64,000 bases of DNA from Candidatus Melainabacteria bacterium (GCA_003963305.1 RXJR01000038.1:1-64000); one strand, 5' to 3'; positions 27,240 to 37,060 are shown, numbered from the stretch's first letter. The notes: generated by a model not told the origin, from the letters alone. Numbers and translations: made by a program.

Positions 27240-28673
27240 TTATGCTCCTAAATGGGCTTTTTCAGCCTTATGTTTTCTCTCTTCTTTTGTTGCCAGATTG
27301 TCGCCCGACCCAATCTTTTCACGTAAGTGAGACATGATGTCGAACTTAGTCAGCACGCCTTTGGCTTTGTTATCTTTGGTGATCACCACCATAGCATTGC
27401 CCAATCTAAATGACTTATAGATCTGATCGATTTCGGAGTTAACATCAAATTGAGGGAAGGGTCGTCCCATTACAGATCCGACTGTTGTTTTAGCCGGGTC
27501 TTTTCGTTCGTAGACAACCTGCATGGCGATGACATCGTTGATATGTCCGACGTTGCGACCATCTTCAGTAACGACCGGCAGCTGGTCGATACCATGTTGC
27601 TCCATGGCATTGATAGTCTGCTGAATCGTATCTTCAGGATGAACGACGATAAGCGGGGAGATCTTGCCGCGCCCTTTCTTTCGTTCAAGCAAGTCTGATG
27701 CCAGATAGCTGTACTCAGGCGCAGGCAAGAAGCCATTTTCGCGCATCCACTCGTCTGAATACATTTTGCTCAGGTAACCGCGTCCGCCATCGGGCAAAAG
27801 CACGACGACAACATCTTTCTCTGTCAAATCTTGAGAAATTTTCAAAGCAGCAAAAACGGCGGTTCCACATGAGCCACCGGCAAGAATGCCTTCTTCGCGA
27901 GCTAGTCTGCGACCCATAGTGAACGAGTCTTTGTCGCTAACTCGAACGAATTCGTCGATAATCTTAAGCTCCGCATTACGTGGAATAAAGTCTTCGCCGA
28001 TGCCTTCTACTTTATACGAGCCGGCCAGATCGCCCGAATAAATCGAGCCTTCCGGGTCAACACCGATAATGCGAATATTCGGATTCTTTTCTCTCAGGTA
28101 GCGAGCAGTACCAGATATGGTGCCGCCCGTACCCATAGAAGCGACGAAATGAGTGATCTTTCCATCCGTTTGCTCCCAGATCTCAGGACCGGTAGAGAGA
28201 TAGTGGGCCATCGGATTATTGGGATTGGCGAATTGATTTGGTTGAAACGCCCCGGGGATTTCAGCAGTCAGCTTATTGGCGACCGAGTAGTAGCTCTCGT
28301 GCGAGCTGGCTGAAACGCTGGTCGGTACAACAACAACCTCTGCGCCATAAGCGCGCAATAAGTTGATTTTCTCTTGCGCCACTTTGTCTGGAACGACAAG
28401 AATGCATCGATAACCTTTCACAGCAGCAATCTGTGCCAGTCCAGTGCCTGTGTTCCCTGATGTCGGTTCGATGATGGTGCCGCCCGGTTTGAGCAAACCG
28501 TGTTTCTCGGCTTCCTCGACCATCCTGATAGATGGCCTGTCTTTTACAGAACCACCCGGGTTGAATACTTCTACCTTGGCCAGAATCAAAGGCTTCAGAC
28601 CTGCGGTGATTTTATTCAACTTCACAAGAGGTGTAGAGCCGACGGTTTCGAGAATGGTGTTGTAATACTTCAC
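27240..28673 (-). CDS. Cystathionine beta-synthase with CBS-domain pair
   Basis: A 477-residue PLP enzyme condensing serine (or O-acetylserine) with homocysteine. Lys44 in GGSVKDRPS binds PLP, and TSGNTG and GTGGTISG bind substrate and phosphate. After about residue 340 comes a tandem CBS-domain module (VHPEDTIQQTINAMEQHGIDQ and VGSVMGRPFPQF), which in homologues binds adenosyl ligands. GTG 28673 is preferred because GGAGG lies nine bases upstream and the protein then starts KYYNTILETVGSTPLV like its relatives. It is the first gene of the transsulfuration pair. Confidence 0.9.
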   Translation of the reverse strand: MKYYNTILETVGSTPLVKLNKITAGLKPLILAKVEVFNPGGSVKDRPSIRMVEEAEKHGLLKPGGTIIEPTSGNTGTGLAQIAAVKGYRCILVVPDKVAQEKINLLRAYGAEVVVVPTSVSASSHESYYSVANKLTAEIPGAFQPNQFANPNNPMAHYLSTGPEIWEQTDGKITHFVASMGTGGTISGTARYLREKNPNIRIIGVDPEGSIYSGDLAGSYKVEGIGEDFIPRNAELKIIDEFVRVSDKDSFTMGRRLAREEGILAGGSCGTAVFAALKISQDLTEKDVVVVLLPDGGRGYLSKMYSDEWMRENGFLPAPEYSYLASDLLERKKGRGKISPLIVVHPEDTIQQTINAMEQHGIDQLPVVTEDGRNVGHINDVIAMQVVYERKDPAKTTVGSVMGRPFPQFDVNSEIDQIYKSFRLGNAMVVITKDNKAKGVLTKFDIMSHLREKIGSGDNLATKEERKHKAEKAHLGA

Positions 28674-28716
28674 CAGAAGCGGACCTCCATTACAATATAG
28701 GAGCAAAGCAGATGCA

Positions 28717-28722
28717 ATTATA
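28717..28722 (-). promoter_or_regulatory. Probable -10 element of the transsulfuration operon
   Basis: A perfect TATAAT on the minus strand, 44 bases upstream of the CBS gene start codon. No good -35 box lies at standard spacing, so an activator may help. Confidence 0.4.
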
Positions 28723-28798
28723 CGGCGGAAGTGCGTGTAACATCTATCCGATCGCCCTTCATTTGTGCGCATTAACTATCAAAAAAGGTTCTACCTAA

Positions 28799-30358
28799 AT
28801 GACAGAAGACAAGTATTTATGGAAGCCCGAAGATCTATCCGGCTTTGATGGTCAGACAAAGCTGGGCAATCCCGGCGAATATCCTTACACGCGCGGCATT
28901 TACGCCGATATGTATCGCTCTCGCTACTGGACAATGCGTCAATATGCCGGTTTCGGCAACGCACGCGAGACGAACAAGCGCTTCCGTTATCTTCTTCAAA
29001 ACGGGCAAACCGGCTTGTCGACAGCATTCGACCTGCCTACTCAGATGGGTTATGACAGCGATGACCCAATGGCTCTGGGCGAAGTAGGCAGAACCGGAGT
29101 GGCCATCGATAGTCTGAAAGACATGGAAACGCTGTTTGACGGCATTGACCTGAGCAAAGTCTCTACGTCCATGACGATCAACGCCACAAGCGCAATCTTA
29201 CTGGCGATGTATCGCGCCGTTGGCATCAAGCAGGGAGTCGATGCCAAGCTGTTGCAGGGCACGATTCAGAACGACATTTTAAAAGAGTATGAGGCCCGCA
29301 ATACATACATTTTTCCGCCGGCAGGCTCGATGCGGCTGATCACCGACATATTCGAATACTGCTCAAGCGAGATGCCTCGCTGGAATACGATTTCCATCAG
29401 CGGCTATCACATCCGCGAAGCGGGAGCCACAGCCGTTCAAGAGCTGGCTTTCACCTTCGCAAACGCCATCCAATATGTCAGAGCCGCTATCTCACGCGGT
29501 CTCGATATCGACTCATTCGCGCCTCAATTGAGCTTTTTCTTCGTCGCGCAAATGGACCTGTTTGAAGAAGTGGCAAAATTCCGAGCCGCTCGCAGACTCT
29601 GGGCGCGCATAATGAAGGATCAGTTCCATGCCAAGAATCCTAAGTCACTGATGCTGCGCTTCCACGTGCAAACAGCGGGGTCAAGCCTGACGCAACAGCA
29701 ACCCGACAATAACATCGTGCGAACCACTGTAGAAGCAATGGCAGCCGTATTGGGCGGCGCACAATCGTTGCACACAAACTCAAAAGACGAAGCTCTGTCG
29801 CTGCCCAGCGAGGCCGCCGCATTGACGGCATTGCGCACGCAGCAAATCATCGCCAGCGAAACTGGTGTCGGAAACGTCGTCGACCCGTTTGGCGGCTCTT
29901 ATTTCGTGGAGCAGCTGACGGACAAAATCGAGAAAGATGTCGAGCTTTATCTGGAAAAGATTGAGGAGCTGGGCGGTGCCATAAGCGCCGTAGAACAGGG
30001 ATACATTCAGAAGGAAATCCAGGAGTCTGCCTATCAATATCATTGCAGCGTCGAAGATAAACGACGCATCATCGTCGGAGTGAATAGATTTATCGACAAA
30101 GAGTCCGAAAAGATCGAAATACATCGAGTCGATCCAAAATTGGAAACAGAACAAGTTGCCGATCTGAAGCGAGTCAAAGCAGAGCGTGATCAAGAAAAGG
30201 TGGATCACTCGCTTGGGAAATTGGCGGAAGTGGCTCAAGGCACAGGTAACCTGATTCCACACATCTGCGCAGCAGTGGATTGCTACGCTACTGTGGGCGA
30301 AATCAGCAACACTCTGCGTAAGGCATTCGGCAAATTCAGACCGGTCGCGACTTTGTAA
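28799..30358 (+). CDS. Methylmalonyl-CoA mutase large subunit (no cobalamin domain)
   Basis: A 519-residue substrate-binding (TIM-barrel) subunit of an acyl-CoA mutase. MRQYAGFG and [12 protein letters not shown] carry the Tyr and Arg that in characterised enzymes select methylmalonyl-CoA over isobutyryl-CoA, and [16 protein letters not shown] and [15 protein letters not shown] are conserved. The protein ends after the barrel, so the B12-binding domain must come from a separate small subunit, as in two-gene archaeal-type mutases. No such gene is in this window. It interconverts methylmalonyl-CoA and succinyl-CoA and is divergent from the CBS operon. Confidence 0.85.
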   Translation: MTEDKYLWKPEDLSGFDGQTKLGNPGEYPYTRGIYADMYRSRYWTMRQYAGFGNARETNKRFRYLLQNGQTGLSTAFDLPTQMGYDSDDPMALGEVGRTGVAIDSLKDMETLFDGIDLSKVSTSMTINATSAILLAMYRAVGIKQGVDAKLLQGTIQNDILKEYEARNTYIFPPAGSMRLITDIFEYCSSEMPRWNTISISGYHIREAGATAVQELAFTFANAIQYVRAAISRGLDIDSFAPQLSFFFVAQMDLFEEVAKFRAARRLWARIMKDQFHAKNPKSLMLRFHVQTAGSSLTQQQPDNNIVRTTVEAMAAVLGGAQSLHTNSKDEALSLPSEAAALTALRTQQIIASETGVGNVVDPFGGSYFVEQLTDKIEKDVELYLEKIEELGGAISAVEQGYIQKEIQESAYQYHCSVEDKRRIIVGVNRFIDKESEKIEIHRVDPKLETEQVADLKRVKAERDQEKVDHSLGKLAEVAQGTGNLIPHICAAVDCYATVGEISNTLRKAFGKFRPVATL

Positions 30359-30480
30359 AGAGCTGATTGCAGTCTGAAAGCTGCCCGCAGCCCTCGAATT
30401 CCGCTTCTCTCATGATCAGCTGAGCCATTTGTGAGAAGACGAGAATAAGTCTGGCTCTTGAATATGTTTCAATTTACCGC

Positions 30481-31389
30481 ATGCCAACTCCGCGCGTTTC
30501 GATAGTCATCGTCAATTGGAAGACGCCCAAGCTCCTCGCTAAGTGTCTTGCCACGATCAACGATGATCCGGCTTGCGACCGATTCGAGATATTTGTCATC
30601 GACAACAACTCAGGCGATGAATCAGTTGACATGCTGCAAAAGGACTTTCCTTATGTCAACCTGATCGCCAACAGCGACAACCTGGGTTTTTCCAAAGCTT
30701 GTAATCAAGCGATTCCAAAAGCAAAGGGGCAGTACGTGTTTTTGCTCAACCCCGACACTGAAGTGCCGGACAGAGCAATCTCCAGGCTGGCCGATTTTAT
30801 GGACGCTAACCCTGACTGCGGCGCCGCCGGTCCCAAAGTGCTCAATCCGGACGGCTCATTGCAACTAGCTTGCAGAAGAGCTTTCCCATCGCCCACAGCC
30901 GCTTTTTACAGAATCACTTACTTAAGTCGAATTTTTCCGAATAATCCGACGTTTTCACAATATAATTTTTCCTCTGCGGATCCAGGGCAGCAGCTGGAAG
31001 TAGATGCTCTTGCCGGGGCGGCCATGATGGTGCGACGTCAAGCGATCGACGAAGTCGGTCTACTCGATGAAGACATATTCATGTATGGCGAAGATATTGA
31101 TTGGTGCTGGCGCATCAAACAAGCCAAGTGGAAAGTATGGTATGTCCCCGAATCAGTCATCTATCACGCACATGGAGCATCAAGCCGGTTAAGACCAGTA
31201 GGAGCGACGATAAACCTGCATAAAGGGATGCACGTCTTCTACAAAAAACACTTAGCGCAAAGGTACTGGGCCCCATTCAACTCACTGGTGTATGCTGCAA
31301 TTTGGTCGAGAGCCGCGCTCTTCATCCTGATCAATTTAGGACGCGGGCTTTTGCGTAACGGAAACCTATCAGCAAGGTCAGGCAGCTAA
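30481..31389 (+). CDS. Family 2 glycosyltransferase, rhamnosyltransferase-like
   Basis: A 302-residue GT2 enzyme. VSIVIVNWKTPKLLAKCL, FVIDNNSGDESVDML and FLLNPDTEVPDRAI are the typical blocks of the WbbL/rhamnosyltransferase branch, and EDIDWCWRIKQAKW follows the catalytic base region. A weakly hydrophobic C-terminus (AALFILINLGRGLL) may touch the membrane. It stops three bases before an epimerase gene on the same strand, so the two probably act in one polysaccharide or lipid-linked glycan pathway. The donor sugar is not known. Confidence 0.85.
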   Translation: MPTPRVSIVIVNWKTPKLLAKCLATINDDPACDRFEIFVIDNNSGDESVDMLQKDFPYVNLIANSDNLGFSKACNQAIPKAKGQYVFLLNPDTEVPDRAISRLADFMDANPDCGAAGPKVLNPDGSLQLACRRAFPSPTAAFYRITYLSRIFPNNPTFSQYNFSSADPGQQLEVDALAGAAMMVRRQAIDEVGLLDEDIFMYGEDIDWCWRIKQAKWKVWYVPESVIYHAHGASSRLRPVGATINLHKGMHVFYKKHLAQRYWAPFNSLVYAAIWSRAALFILINLGRGLLRNGNLSARSGS

Positions 31390-31392
31390 CAC

Positions 31393-32421
31393 ATGGTCCC
31401 AAATGGCGTTCGAAAGAGGGTACTAGTCACCGGTGCTTCCGGACTAATAGGAAGAGCGGTCACAGAGCGACTGCTGGCAGAAAACGCACATGACATAAAG
31501 GTGCAGGTGCGCAGTGCCATGAACGCCCGCAACGACGTGGGCTCAATCATCGACTTTACCCGTGTGCAGCTCGAAGAAGCCGACTTTACGAGAGTCGGCG
31601 ACCGTGAAATGCGCCTGATGACAAAGGGCTGCGACATCATCGTGCATGCAGCCGGGCTCGTGCATCAGCCGGACGCACCATATCAAGAGTACGAAGTTAT
31701 CAATGTGCGGGCAACTCAGCTGCTCGCTGAAGCGGCGGCCCAGAACAATGTCAAAACGCTGATCTTCTTGAGTTCATCGGCCATCTATGGACCGGGACCC
31801 TTCGACCGTATTGCCGAAGCGGGACCGCTCAAAGCCGTAACACCATATGCAGTGTCAAAGATGACTTCAGAAAACTGGCTGCAACAATTCAAAGGCATTC
31901 CCAAAGTCGTTATCTTGCGTCCTTCTCTGGTATTCGGCGAAGGCGACCGCGGCAACTTGTTGAGCTTGATGCGAAACATCAAACAAAACAAGTACAAACA
32001 CATCGGCAGCGCCGACACGGCAAAGAGCATGATCTATTCCAAAGATCTGGCTCGCGCGATAAGCCTGTGCATAAACAATTTGCCCGACGGCGTGCACATC
32101 TTCAACGTTGCCAATCCTGAGCCTGTGCCGGTAAAGACTCTTGCCGACACAATTGCGCGTGTGATGGCCGCAGCCGGTCACCCCAGCGTCAAGAAAATCA
32201 GTTCAGTGCCTGAAGGCGTTTTTCGAATCGGCGTTAAAGCCGCTGAGCTTTTCATGCAAGACAAATCGCCCATCACTATGGATCAGGTCAACAAACTGAC
32301 GACCACCACCACAACATCTATCAATAAACTGGTCAACGCCACAGGCTTTCAACCCAAGACTTCACTAGACGACGCCATTCTTGCTGAAATCAAATGGGCA
32401 GACAGTCACGATCTGCTCTAA
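31393..32421 (+). CDS. Extended SDR NAD-dependent epimerase/dehydratase
   Basis: A 342-residue nucleotide-sugar epimerase/dehydratase-like SDR. VLVTGASGLIGRAVTERLL (10-28) is the NAD site, SSSAIYGPGP carries the catalytic Ser, and YAVSKMTSE the YxxxK pair, here intact, unlike the SDR at 6206. It is coupled to the glycosyltransferase gene by a three-base gap. The substrate cannot be read from the sequence. Confidence 0.84.
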   Translation: MVPNGVRKRVLVTGASGLIGRAVTERLLAENAHDIKVQVRSAMNARNDVGSIIDFTRVQLEEADFTRVGDREMRLMTKGCDIIVHAAGLVHQPDAPYQEYEVINVRATQLLAEAAAQNNVKTLIFLSSSAIYGPGPFDRIAEAGPLKAVTPYAVSKMTSENWLQQFKGIPKVVILRPSLVFGEGDRGNLLSLMRNIKQNKYKHIGSADTAKSMIYSKDLARAISLCINNLPDGVHIFNVANPEPVPVKTLADTIARVMAAAGHPSVKKISSVPEGVFRIGVKAAELFMQDKSPITMDQVNKLTTTTTTSINKLVNATGFQPKTSLDDAILAEIKWADSHDLL

Positions 32422-32517
32422 TGCTTATCTGTCACGGCGGGAGCTCAGCTAACTTGAGAGCGGCTTTGACTGCAGCGCAAACTGAGATACCCGTCGTTTT
32501 TGCGGCGATGTAAGCCG

Positions 32518-33891
32518 ATGAGTCTCGACAGTTTTTTCAAAATTCAAGAACGCGGATCAACTGTCAAAACCGAATTGCTCGGCGGTGCGACAACATTTTT
32601 GACGATGGCATACATAATCGTCGTCAACCCGGCGATTCTTAGTTTTGCGCATATTCCTCAAGGACCAAGCACAGTCGCCACTATTTTGACTGCCGTATTC
32701 GGTTGCCTGGCCATGGCTTTCTACGCCAATCGCCCTCTGGCCGTAGCACCATATATGGGAGAGAATGCCTTCATTGCCTTCGGTCTGGGCGCACTGGGAA
32801 TCAGTTGGCAGCTGCGCCTCGGAGCAGTATTTGTCAGCGGCATAATTTTTGCAATTTTCGCATTGCTGAAAATTCGCCCATGGCTAGCAAACTCGATTTC
32901 GACCAGCATGAAACACAGCTTCGGAGCCGGAATCGGCATGTTCCTGATGCTGATCGGGCTCTACGAAACAGGAATAGTGACAAGCGGCGCAACGGGATTA
33001 CCAGCCGCAGCCCTGCTCACGGCAGAAGGAATGCTGCGAGCGCCGGACGTGCCCCTGAAGCTTGGTAATTTGCACAGCCCTACTGTTTTACTTTCGATAT
33101 TTGGATTTATTCTGATAGTAACTTTGATGCAGCGCAAGATCAAAGGCGCCATGCTGATTGGCATAGGTACAACAGCATTGATAGGGACACTGCTCGGCTA
33201 CGGCTCTGCACCACGGGCAGTGATGGCTATACCCTTCTTGCCACCATATGATCTGGCGCCAATCTTCCTTCAGCTGGATATCAAAGGCGTTTTCCAGCTG
33301 TCATTCCTGCCCATTCTGCTGACGCTCTTTCTGATGAGTTTTCTCGACACGCTGGGCACCCTGGTTGGCGTGGGCTCAATCGGTGGAATGCTGGATGAAA
33401 ACGGAAACTTCAAAGACATCGAAAAACCAATGATTGTCGATGCCTCTTCGTGCATCTTCAGCGCGCTGGTTGGATCGTCTACCAGCGGAGCTTTCATAGA
33501 ATCAGCTGCAGGCATCAAAGAAGGCGCGCGCACGGGTCTGGCGGCACTGGTGGTGGCGCTGCTGTTTGGCGTCTGCATCTTCTTTATACCTTTGATAGAA
33601 CCGCTGCAAAAGCTCACCTATGCCTATGCGCCTGCATTAATGGCAGTTGGGCTGCTGACGATAAATTCGATCAAACAGATAGATATGGATGACATCACCG
33701 AAGCTGCACCATCACTAGCCACAATTGCCATGATGGTATTTTCGTACAACATCGCGAACGGACTCACTGCAGGGCTAGTCTTGTATTCAGTAATCAAAAT
33801 TTGTTCAGGCAGATTCCGAGAACTAAACTCAGGCAGCCTGCTTCTCTCTGGGCTGTGCCTGATTTATTTCCTTTTCGGTCTGCAACATTGA
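32518..33891 (+). CDS. NCS2 family purine (adenine/guanine/hypoxanthine) permease
   Basis: A 457-residue inner-membrane protein with about 12-14 hydrophobic helices. The N-terminus SLDSFFKIQERGSTVKTELLGGATTFLTMAYI and the motifs NPAILSFA, GENAFIAFGLG and SSTSGAFIESAAGIKEGARTGL match the AzgA/PbuG-type branch of nucleobase:cation symporters. ATG 32518 is chosen; the frame extends to 32500 without support. It probably imports hypoxanthine, guanine or adenine with protons. No purine salvage gene adjoins it. Confidence 0.9.
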   Translation: MSLDSFFKIQERGSTVKTELLGGATTFLTMAYIIVVNPAILSFAHIPQGPSTVATILTAVFGCLAMAFYANRPLAVAPYMGENAFIAFGLGALGISWQLRLGAVFVSGIIFAIFALLKIRPWLANSISTSMKHSFGAGIGMFLMLIGLYETGIVTSGATGLPAAALLTAEGMLRAPDVPLKLGNLHSPTVLLSIFGFILIVTLMQRKIKGAMLIGIGTTALIGTLLGYGSAPRAVMAIPFLPPYDLAPIFLQLDIKGVFQLSFLPILLTLFLMSFLDTLGTLVGVGSIGGMLDENGNFKDIEKPMIVDASSCIFSALVGSSTSGAFIESAAGIKEGARTGLAALVVALLFGVCIFFIPLIEPLQKLTYAYAPALMAVGLLTINSIKQIDMDDITEAAPSLATIAMMVFSYNIANGLTAGLVLYSVIKICSGRFRELNSGSLLLSGLCLIYFLFGLQH

Positions 33892-33921
33892 TCAGCGCCT
33901 GAGCAGTCAACCATGCGGTTT

Positions 33922-35616
33922 TCAGCGCTGAGAGAACTGGGCATAGCGTGTAAACCGCTTCAAGATAGTCAATGCCAGAGGTGTGTTGGATTCAATTTGG
34001 GTGGCGCGTGTAGCCGCTTCACGAGCCGATCGCATATCACCATTTTGCTCATACAGTCGGGCAATTTGAGCCAGTGATTCGGCATCCTGGTTCGGGCAAT
34101 CCAGAGCTGTTTTGAGCTGATCAAGCTTGAGAAATTTGGTTCGCATTATATAAACCCAGGGATCGGACGGATTCAGCTTCTGTGCTGCATCCAGCGTAAT
34201 GGCGGCACCAGCGTCATCACGCAAGGCCAATTGCACCCGTGCTTTTTCAATCAGCAACTCTTCAATGTGAGGAGACCTTCTAATAGCGCTCTCGATGGCA
34301 ATCTTAGCCTCCTGCGGCTTGTTGAGGGCGCGATTCAGTTCGGAGGTGACCAGCAGCTGAAGAGTGACATTACGTCCATCACGTACCGAGGGGTCATCTA
34401 CGGTGGCATACTCCGCCAGTATCTTCTGAGCCTCGTCTGGATGTTTTTGCCTCAGTCGCCCCTGCGCGAGCAGGCAAGCCGCCGTGAAGCGCATGTCACC
34501 GGTGCGCCTGGGATCGTCGGAGACAACTTCTCTGGCATCACTGACGGCATCATGAACGCGACCAATGTGCATGGCGTAATCAGCGCGAGTGACAATTGCC
34601 GCGGGGTTGGACGGCGCCAGATTGAGGGCGCTGTCGATATAATCGCGGGCAACGTCGAAATCTCTTTTACGAATTGCGATATTGGCCAGAGAAATTTTTG
34701 CTTCAACAAAGTCAGGCTTGTAGAAAAGAGCGCGCTGCCAGTGCTTCTCGGCACCCGCGTAATCACCGAGAAGAAACTCGGAATTGCCCAGATTGTTCCA
34801 CGCTGCAGCGAAGGTTGGATCGACCGTTGATGCCGTCTGGTAGCGTTCTCTGGCAGCCGCAAAATCTTTCAGACGCATCGCTTTGTTGCCGGCATTATAT
34901 TGATAATTAACAACAGCCTTGCGACCGAGCACCGTGGTCAAGCCAAATGCAATCAATATTGAAAGCAGCACTCGCTGCCAGCCAAGCATTTTATAAACCG
35001 AGCGCAACTGCGTAAAACTCGATGCCGGCGCCACGACCACATCGGGCGCAGACGGCTCGAATCCGAATTTTTCTCGGCTCATGTCAGCCAGCAAACGTTC
35101 GAAATCAGACGGGGCAAACAGAAAGGAAGGAATGTGGTGTGGCACCAGATGCGGTCCAGCGCCTTTCCGCCATGAACTCTTCCGCTCAAAGATGGTCAAT
35201 TTTTTCGCCACCGGAGTCAACGAAAAAACCTTCGAAAAGAGGTACTGCGGCTCCATCGCGATAGCGTCGATATGCTGCCAGCGAATCGGGCGAGCCAGAC
35301 GCCACAGCCGTACTCCTTCTTGATTGACCTCAACTCCTCGTATAAGCAGGGCGACACAGTGAAGAATGCCCAGAAACCCAACAAACCAGAGAACCGCAGC
35401 AGACAACCAGACGCCTATTACTTTGAGAATCCAGCTGACCAGGTCGGTAGACTGAGGAATGAGCGCAATGCCGTCTGGTATGGCAAGCAGGGAGGCAATA
35501 GCGACGCACGTACCATGCGCGAGCTGAGTCATCGCTCTCGATTGAAGCGGGTAAATTCGCAACTGGCTGTCTGTCCCCGCGGCCGCGGGCGCGACGGAGA
35601 CTATTTCTGAAGACAA
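33922..35616 (-). CDS. Membrane-anchored TPR protein
   Basis: A 564-residue protein. Two or three hydrophobic segments in the first 110 residues and another near 215-232 (VLLSILIAFGLTTVLG) place it in the membrane. From about 235 on there are consecutive TPR units, for example AARERYQTASTVDPTFAAAWNNLGN and AEKHWQRALFYKPDFVEAKISLANIAI, to about residue 540. The TPR part probably binds proteins on one face of the membrane. It converges with the permease gene; no partner is indicated. Confidence 0.8.
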   Translation of the reverse strand: MSSEIVSVAPAAAGTDSQLRIYPLQSRAMTQLAHGTCVAIASLLAIPDGIALIPQSTDLVSWILKVIGVWLSAAVLWFVGFLGILHCVALLIRGVEVNQEGVRLWRLARPIRWQHIDAIAMEPQYLFSKVFSLTPVAKKLTIFERKSSWRKGAGPHLVPHHIPSFLFAPSDFERLLADMSREKFGFEPSAPDVVVAPASSFTQLRSVYKMLGWQRVLLSILIAFGLTTVLGRKAVVNYQYNAGNKAMRLKDFAAARERYQTASTVDPTFAAAWNNLGNSEFLLGDYAGAEKHWQRALFYKPDFVEAKISLANIAIRKRDFDVARDYIDSALNLAPSNPAAIVTRADYAMHIGRVHDAVSDAREVVSDDPRRTGDMRFTAACLLAQGRLRQKHPDEAQKILAEYATVDDPSVRDGRNVTLQLLVTSELNRALNKPQEAKIAIESAIRRSPHIEELLIEKARVQLALRDDAGAAITLDAAQKLNPSDPWVYIMRTKFLKLDQLKTALDCPNQDAESLAQIARLYEQNGDMRSAREAATRATQIESNTPLALTILKRFTRYAQFSQR

Positions 35617-35993
35617 ATTATTCGGTTCCGCTGGTAAAACAGGTAACTCCTATTTGATAGACGAATTTGCAACCCGAAACCATGGGGAAAAGGATGTCAT
35701 ATCCCCGACTAGTAAAAGAATAGTTCGTAGACGACATTTTTTCTCATGGCAACCAGATTTTTTCCCAGTCGGCAAACAGATATAGATTTGATTAAGAGCG
35801 CCTCGGGTATTTTCAGAGAACAAAGCGGCAAATTTGATGGCGTTGCCAAAGGGCGCGAAAGCCGAAATGCCCGATGGATAAACGATTTCCATGCAGATGT
35901 AACAAAATCAAACCGTTAGACAAAAAGATTAGAACGTGCCATATTGAACGGAGGTTAATATTAACTGTGGCAATTGGAAGTGAGGTGGCTTGC
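35617..35993. other. Intergenic region upstream of the response regulator
   Basis: This 377-base stretch is more AT-rich than its surroundings. It separates the divergent TPR membrane gene and the response regulator and must hold their promoters. GGAGG at about 35950 precedes GTG 35967, an alternative regulator start. I see no convincing gene, riboswitch or repeat in it. Confidence 0.5.
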
Positions 35994-36668
35994 TTGAAAA
36001 TCCTGATTATCGAAGACGATGTCAACATCGCTCGCCTAATCGAACTAGAGCTTGGTTACGAAGGCTATCAGGTCTTTGTAGCTCATGACGGCAACCAGGG
36101 CTTGGATCTGTTCAAGAAAGACCAGCCAGATTTGGTTTTGCTCGACGTTATGCTCCCAGGGCTGGACGGCGTGGAAGTCTGTAAACGCCTGCGAACGATA
36201 TCGAAAGTTCCGGTAATCATGCTTACGGCCAAAGACGGCGTGGGCGACAGAGTCACTGGTCTCGATGGCGGTGCCGACGATTACTTGACCAAACCGTTCG
36301 CGACTGAAGAATTATTGGCTAGAATCCGTGCCGTAATGCGCCGCAAGCCGCAGGAAGGCATTTTGACCTACGCCGACTTGTGGATGGACCAGCTCAATCG
36401 TGTCGTCAAACGTGGCGAACGACAGCTCGATTTGAGAGCGAAAGAATTCGACCTTCTGCGCCTCTTTATGCAGTATCCGGAGCAGGTGCTCTCACGCGAA
36501 TTTATTTTCGACAAAGTCTGGGGCTATGACTTCATCGGCGAATCAAACGTCATCGAAGTCTATATACGGTACCTGCGCTCCAAGCTGGAAGACGGAAACT
36601 CGAAGCGCCTTATCCAGACCGTTCGCGGCGAAGGTTACGTGCTCAGAGAAGAAGAGCCACAGCGCTAA
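35994..36668 (+). CDS. OmpR/PhoB-type response regulator
   Basis: A 224-residue two-component response regulator. The receiver domain (1-115) has the acidic pocket IIEDD, the phosphoacceptor Asp51 (LLDVMLPGLDG), the signalling Thr in MLTAKD and Lys in LTKPF. The C-terminal winged helix (130-224) ends in VRGEGYVL, as in DNA-binding OmpR-family proteins. TTG 35994 is preferred because GAGG lies eight bases upstream and the protein then begins KILIIEDD; GTG 35985 or 35967 are alternatives. No kinase gene adjoins it. A terminator follows at 36691. Confidence 0.9.
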   Translation: MKILIIEDDVNIARLIELELGYEGYQVFVAHDGNQGLDLFKKDQPDLVLLDVMLPGLDGVEVCKRLRTISKVPVIMLTAKDGVGDRVTGLDGGADDYLTKPFATEELLARIRAVMRRKPQEGILTYADLWMDQLNRVVKRGERQLDLRAKEFDLLRLFMQYPEQVLSREFIFDKVWGYDFIGESNVIEVYIRYLRSKLEDGNSKRLIQTVRGEGYVLREEEPQR

Positions 36669-36690
36669 TCTAAAAACAAGCTCTTATGGA

Positions 36691-36718
36691 AAGGCAGCGC
36701 CCTCAGCGTTGCCTTTTT
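36691..36718 (+). terminator. Rho-independent terminator of the response regulator
   Basis: AAGGCAGCGC (36691-36700) pairs with GCGTTGCCTT (36706-36715), with one G-U pair and a five-base loop. The T-run (36714-36718) follows. It lies 22 bases after the stop codon. Confidence 0.85.
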
Positions 36719-36736
36719 CGTTGCCGTCCTGCCCCA

Positions 36737-36827
36737 ACATGGAACGCACGCGTCCCGCGTGCTTGATTGGCTGCGCTGCCCTCACATGGAAGGGCCTCAC
36801 ATGGAACGCACGCGTCCCGCGTGCTTG
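36737..36827. repeat. Palindromic repeat, two copies
   Basis: Two 29-bp copies (36737-36765 and 36799-36827) contain the palindrome GCACGCG-TCC-CGCGTGC preceded by ACATGGAAC. The reverse complement reads GCACGCGGGACGCGTGCGTT followed by CCAT, which aligns with the 2664-2832 unit (GCCCGCGAGACGCGGGCGCT followed by CCAT). The two sites thus belong to one dispersed family in opposite orientation. No transposase or other gene is attached. Confidence 0.85.
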
Positions 36828-37030
36828 TTTGTCCTGCCGAAACCGATTGCATACACCTAAGAACTACTTCACAAAGACAAAAGATCTGCTGACAAATATC
36901 GATCAGGGCGACCATAAATAGCGATCAGCAATACCCACACAAGCCAACAGGAAGCTGCTTTACAGAATTTCAAATGGGAAAAACCCCATTGAGATCGACG
37001 AATTTGGCAGGTTCTTTCGTAAGGTTGCCC

Positions 37031-37060
37031 TTTACTTTGCCGATCGTGTAAAGTTATGAT
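37031..37060 (+). promoter_or_regulatory. Probable sigma-70 promoter
   Basis: TTTACT (37031-37036) and TATGAT (37055-37060) with an 18-base spacer lie about 80 bases upstream of the 94-residue gene start. Confidence 0.45.

Noticed and set aside
31393-32421. Second SDR as another lysine-deficient enzyme
   Set aside because: Its YAVSK motif is intact, so it is a normal extended SDR.
35650-35892. 80-residue minus-strand frame upstream of the response regulator
   Set aside because: No ribosome site and not followed by a coding pattern; treated as intergenic.
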